From positions 1-8,960 of the forward strand of contig JAEVZN010000434.1 of the NCBI GenBank assembly GCA_023392205.1: a stretch of 8,960 bases of DNA, in the 5' to 3' direction. Made by a program: the position numbers and the translations under genes. The number at the start of each line of letters is the position of its first letter. The stretch's first letter is position 1. Positions 6,503-8,960 of the stretch are shown piece after piece. Source of the DNA: Pseudomonadota bacterium. Its GTDB lineage: Bacteria; Pseudomonadota; Alphaproteobacteria; Rhizobiales; Xanthobacteraceae. A model generated the notes under the pieces. It ran no database searches. It had not been told where the DNA came from and saw nothing but the letters and a program-made list of their open reading frames with translations.

Positions 6503-8308
6503 ATGAGCGGACACGACAAGACAGGCAGGCGGATGCTGCGGTCGCGGCTCTGGTTCGACAATCCCGACAATCCGGGCATGACGGCGCTCTATCTCGAACG
6601 CTATCTGAATTACGGGCTGACCGTCGAGGAACTGACCTCCGGCAAGCCGATTATCGGCATCGCGCAGACCGGCAACGATCTCACGCCGTGCAACCGGCAT
6701 CATCTGGATCTGGCGCGGCGTGTGCGCGACGGCATCCGCGATGCCGGCGGCATCGCGTTCGAATTTCCCGTGCATCCGCTGCAGGAGACCGGCAAGCGGC
6801 CGCCCGCGGCGCTCGACCGCAACCTCGCCTATCTGGGCCTGGTCGAGGTGCTGTACGGCTATCCGCTCGACGGCGTGGTGCTGACCACCGGCTGCGACAA
6901 GACCACGCCCGCCTGCCTGATGGCGGCGGCGACCGTGAACATTCCGGCCATCGTGCTGTCCGGCGGACCGATGCTGAACGGCTGGTGGAAGGGCAAACGC
7001 TCCGGCTCCGGCACGGTGATCTGGCAGGCGCGCAAGGATCTCGCGGCGGGAACGATTGGCTACGCGGAATTCCTCGCCATCGTCGCGTCGTCGGCGCCGT
7101 CCATCGGCCATTGCAACACCATGGGCACGGCCTCGACCATGAATGCGCTGGCCGAGGCGCTCGGCATGTCGCTGCCCGGCTGCGCGGCAATTCCGGCGCC
7201 CTATCGCGAACGCGCGCAGATCGCCTATGCGACCGGCCGGCGCGCGGTGGAGATCGTGCATGAGGATCTCAAACCTTCCGACATTCTCACCCGCAAGGCT
7301 TTCGAGAATGCCATCGTGGTCTGCTCGGCGATTGGCGGTTCGACCAATGCGCCCGTTCATATCAACGCGCTGGCGCGCTATTGCGGCATTGATCTGCCGA
7401 TGCAGGACTGGGAACGCATCGGCTTCGATGTGCCGCTGATCGTCAACATGCAGCCGGCCGGCCTCTATCTCGGCGAGGATTATTATCGCGCCGGCGGCCT
7501 GCCCGCCGTGATGCACGAACTCGATCGTGCCGGGCGGCTGCACACGGATGCAATGACCGTAAGTGGCAGGACCATCGCCGAGAATATCGCGCTGGCCGCC
7601 ACCTCCGATGCCGATGTGATCCGTCCCTATGAGCAGCCGCTGAAGCACAAGGCGGGCTTCCGTGTGCTGCACGGCAATCTGTTCGACACCGCCATCATGA
7701 AGACCAGCGTGATCTCGGACGCCTTTCGCGCGCGCTATTTGAGCAGGCCGGACGATCCCGAGGCCTTTGAGGGCAGCGCCATGGTGTTCGAGGGACCGGA
7801 GGATTATCACGCCCGCATCGAAGATCCGGCGCTTGGCATCGATGCGGACACCATCCTGTTCATCCGCGGTGTCGGCCCGATCGGCTATCCGGGCGGTGCG
7901 GAAGTGGTCAACATGCAGCCGCCCGCGGCGCTGATCCGCGCCGGGATCGATTCGCTGCCCTGCATCGGCGATGGCCGGCAATCGGGCACCTCCGGCTCTC
8001 CGTCGATCCTCAATGCCTCGCCGGAAGCGGCCGCCGGCGGTGGGCTTGCCATTCTCGAAACCGGCGACCGGGTGCGGGTCGATCTGCGCGCGGGCCGCGT
8101 CGATATGCTGGTCCCGGAGGACATTCTGGCCGCACGCCGGACGGCACTGGCGGAACGGGGCGGCTTCCCCTATCCCGAAAGCCAGACACCCTGGCAGTCC
8201 ATTGCCCGAAGCCTCGTCGAACAGATGGCGGACGGACAAATCCTGCGCGGCAGCGACGCCTATCAGCGGGTTGCACAAACGCGCGGCATTCCCCGCGACA
8301 ACCACTGA
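6503..8308 (+). CDS. IlvD/Edd family dehydratase, D-xylonate (aldonic acid) dehydratase-like
   Basis: The product has 601 residues, full length for the family. Three cysteines expected to hold the [2Fe-2S] cluster are present: LTPCNRHH (Cys63), [10 protein letters not shown] (Cys131, with metal-binding Asp132 and Lys133) and [10 protein letters not shown] (Cys204). The C-terminal catalytic serine lies in [10 protein letters not shown] (Ser494). IlvD proper usually has TWNEITPCN and GRFSGG. The forms here, plus RSRLWFDNP (13-21), [13 protein letters not shown] (103-115) and a GWWKGK (160-165) loop, match the D-xylonate/L-arabinonate dehydratase branch, closest in my memory to Caulobacter XylD. 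The expected reaction is removal of water from an aldonate to a 2-keto-3-deoxy acid; the exact sugar is inferred, not shown. ATG 6503 is the only start (an in-frame TGA lies at 6491-6493), with AAAGGA (6482-6487) at a loose 15-nt spacing. A TRAP binding protein follows 172 nt downstream, pointing to uptake plus catabolism of a sugar acid. Confidence 0.9.
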   Translation: MSGHDKTGRRMLRSRLWFDNPDNPGMTALYLERYLNYGLTVEELTSGKPIIGIAQTGNDLTPCNRHHLDLARRVRDGIRDAGGIAFEFPVHPLQETGKRPPAALDRNLAYLGLVEVLYGYPLDGVVLTTGCDKTTPACLMAAATVNIPAIVLSGGPMLNGWWKGKRSGSGTVIWQARKDLAAGTIGYAEFLAIVASSAPSIGHCNTMGTASTMNALAEALGMSLPGCAAIPAPYRERAQIAYATGRRAVEIVHEDLKPSDILTRKAFENAIVVCSAIGGSTNAPVHINALARYCGIDLPMQDWERIGFDVPLIVNMQPAGLYLGEDYYRAGGLPAVMHELDRAGRLHTDAMTVSGRTIAENIALAATSDADVIRPYEQPLKHKAGFRVLHGNLFDTAIMKTSVISDAFRARYLSRPDDPEAFEGSAMVFEGPEDYHARIEDPALGIDADTILFIRGVGPIGYPGGAEVVNMQPPAALIRAGIDSLPCIGDGRQSGTSGSPSILNASPEAAAGGGLAILETGDRVRVDLRAGRVDMLVPEDILAARRTALAERGGFPYPESQTPWQSIARSLVEQMADGQILRGSDAYQRVAQTRGIPRDNH

Positions 8309-8352
8309 GAGCCCGCGTCCGGCCGGTCAATTTTCAGCCCGCGAAAAGCCTG

Positions 8353-8381
8353 ATGCGCATATCTGCGACACGGATACGCAT
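8353..8381. promoter_or_regulatory. Imperfect inverted repeat upstream of the TRAP gene (candidate operator)
   Basis: ATGCG-CA-TATC (8353-8363) is mirrored by GATACGCAT (8373-8381) across 9 nt, with a 2-nt insertion in the left arm. It lies between the dehydratase stop and a TTGACT hexamer (8400-8405), where a regulator of a sugar-acid uptake operon would be expected to bind. No regulator gene is in the window. Confidence 0.3.
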
Positions 8382-8399
8382 GCAAGCCGCTCATATCGT

Positions 8400-8429
8400 T
8401 TGACTTCCCCCCCGCCTCCACCCGATGCT
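8400..8429 (+). promoter_or_regulatory. Weak candidate promoter for the TRAP binding-protein gene
   Basis: TTGACT (8400-8405) fits a -35 box well. The best hexamer at an 18-nt spacing is GATGCT (8424-8429), which matches the -10 consensus at only three positions. A run of seven C lies in the spacer. The hexamer and the 172-nt gap suggest separate initiation from the dehydratase gene, but the -10 is poor. Confidence 0.25.
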
Positions 8430-8449
8430 TGGCCCCATAACGACATAAG

Positions 8450-8463
8450 CCGCCATCAGGCGG
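8450..8463 (+). promoter_or_regulatory. Leader hairpin next to the TRAP gene ribosome binding site
   Basis: CCGCC (8450-8454) and GGCGG (8459-8463) form a perfect 5-bp stem with an ATCA tetraloop, ending 4 nt before the strong Shine-Dalgarno GGGAGG (8468-8473). That site is 7 nt from ATG 8481 and fixes the start. The hairpin may affect access to the site or mRNA stability. Confidence 0.35.
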
Positions 8464-8480
8464 TATCGGGAGGAAAGCAA

Positions 8481-8960
8481 ATGATCCGACGCACACTCGT
8501 GCAGGCGCTGACTGTTGCCACCGTCATGTCCTTCACCGGCGCCGCGATGGCGCAGGAGACGATCCGCCTGCGGATCGCGTCCGGCCATCCGCCGGTGAAC
8601 ACCTACGTCAATCTGTTGCAGAATTTCTTCGTACCCGAAGTGACCAAGCGGGTCGCGGAGCGCACCAAGCACAAGATCGAATTCGTCGAAGGCTATGGCG
8701 GGGCGATGGTGAAGGTGGCGGATACGCTGGAAGGCGTGCAATCCGGCATTATCGATCTCGGCGCCTATTGTTTCTGCTTCGAACCCTCGAACCTGCCGCT
8801 GCATGCCTTCCAGGTCATGCTGCCCTTCGGCACCATGAGCCCGGAAGCCAGCGTGAAGATCGCACGCGAAGTTTACGATCAGGTGCCGTATCTGTCGAAG
8901 GTGTTCGAGGACAAGTTCCGGCAGAAGCTGATCGCGCTGATTGCCGACAATGGCTACAAC
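8481..8960 (+). CDS. TRAP transporter substrate-binding protein (DctP-like), N-terminal part, cut by window edge
   Basis: The first 160 codons are present. Residues 1-24 form a clear Sec signal peptide (MIRR, hydrophobic core, AMA then cut before Gln25). The mature part opens with a strand IRLRIASGHPP (27-37), typical of DctP-type periplasmic receptors that start with a beta strand and a G-H-P substrate loop. It continues with a helix holding VPEVTKRVAERT (51-62), the strand KIEFVEGYGGAM and the block TLEGVQSGIIDLGAY (82-96), which corresponds to the family segment around the ligand cleft. TRAP receptors deliver carboxylates such as sugar acids or dicarboxylates to the DctQ/DctM membrane parts, which should lie beyond the right edge. 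A strong Shine-Dalgarno sequence (GGGAGG) precedes the ATG. Placement after an aldonate dehydratase gene suggests a sugar-acid ligand, by inference. The ligand-binding Arg of the family lies past the cut. Confidence 0.9.
   Translation, partial: MIRRTLVQALTVATVMSFTGAAMAQETIRLRIASGHPPVNTYVNLLQNFFVPEVTKRVAERTKHKIEFVEGYGGAMVKVADTLEGVQSGIIDLGAYCFCFEPSNLPLHAFQVMLPFGTMSPEASVKIAREVYDQVPYLSKVFEDKFRQKLIALIADNGYN

Noticed and set aside
6488..8305. Open frame of 605 codons on the minus strand
   Set aside because: It lies exactly opposite the dehydratase gene, which has full family motifs and catalytic residues. The antisense product is rich in Arg, Gly, His and Ala with no recognisable domain, typical of a shadow frame in GC-rich DNA.
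8407..8413. C7 tract as a phase-variation site
   Set aside because: Seven C is short for slippage control, and the tract is outside any coding frame with no sign of a switchable gene.
1..8960. CRISPR array, tRNA or rRNA gene, integrase, transposase or toxin-antitoxin pair
   Set aside because: No regularly spaced repeats, no tRNA-like cloverleaf or rRNA stretch, and no protein with such motifs was seen on either strand.

Overview
The window looks like chromosomal DNA of an alphaproteobacterium, most likely order Hyphomicrobiales (Bradyrhizobiaceae/Xanthobacteraceae-like). This is inferred from GC-rich codon use, protein styles typical of that group (an NGFFAMAE-type CNNM protein, a XylD-like dehydratase, a FNDNFLKNA-type MFS protein) and a GTAGGGCGCA(A/T)TAAGCG palindromic intergenic repeat. 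No RNA gene, CRISPR array, transposase, integrase or phage gene was seen. Nine protein-coding genes can be supported, two of them cut by the window edges.

Left part (1-2551): on the minus strand lie the first 130 codons of a large MFS-type membrane protein, probably the lysophospholipid transporter/acyltransferase type. Upstream of it is a two-helix membrane-anchored protein of unknown function. Divergent from these, on the plus strand, is a DMT/EamA-family permease.

Middle part (2552-3784): a small mosaic region. It holds a staphylococcal-nuclease-like (thermonuclease) gene with clearly lower GC, about 51% in the 240 bases counted against 65% in a 240-base sample of the dehydratase gene. 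Convergent to it is a small secreted MliC-type lysozyme inhibitor. Three copies of one palindromic repeat sit in the gaps: one before the nuclease gene, one between the two genes, and one beyond the inhibitor gene.

Right part (3785-8960): a fold-type I PLP aminotransferase (minus strand) is divergent from a CNNM/CBS/CorC membrane protein (plus strand), with a perfect GC-rich hairpin in the shared upstream region. Then come an IlvD/Edd dehydratase of the D-xylonate (aldonate) dehydratase type and the start of a TRAP transporter substrate-binding protein. The last two suggest uptake and dehydration of a sugar acid, with the rest of the transporter presumably beyond the right edge.

Most of the window is ordinary accessory and metabolic content. 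I found no clear new multi-gene system. The points most worth checking are the repeat-bounded, compositionally distinct nuclease gene, the substrate of the dehydratase/TRAP pair, and several small inverted repeats close to start codons.
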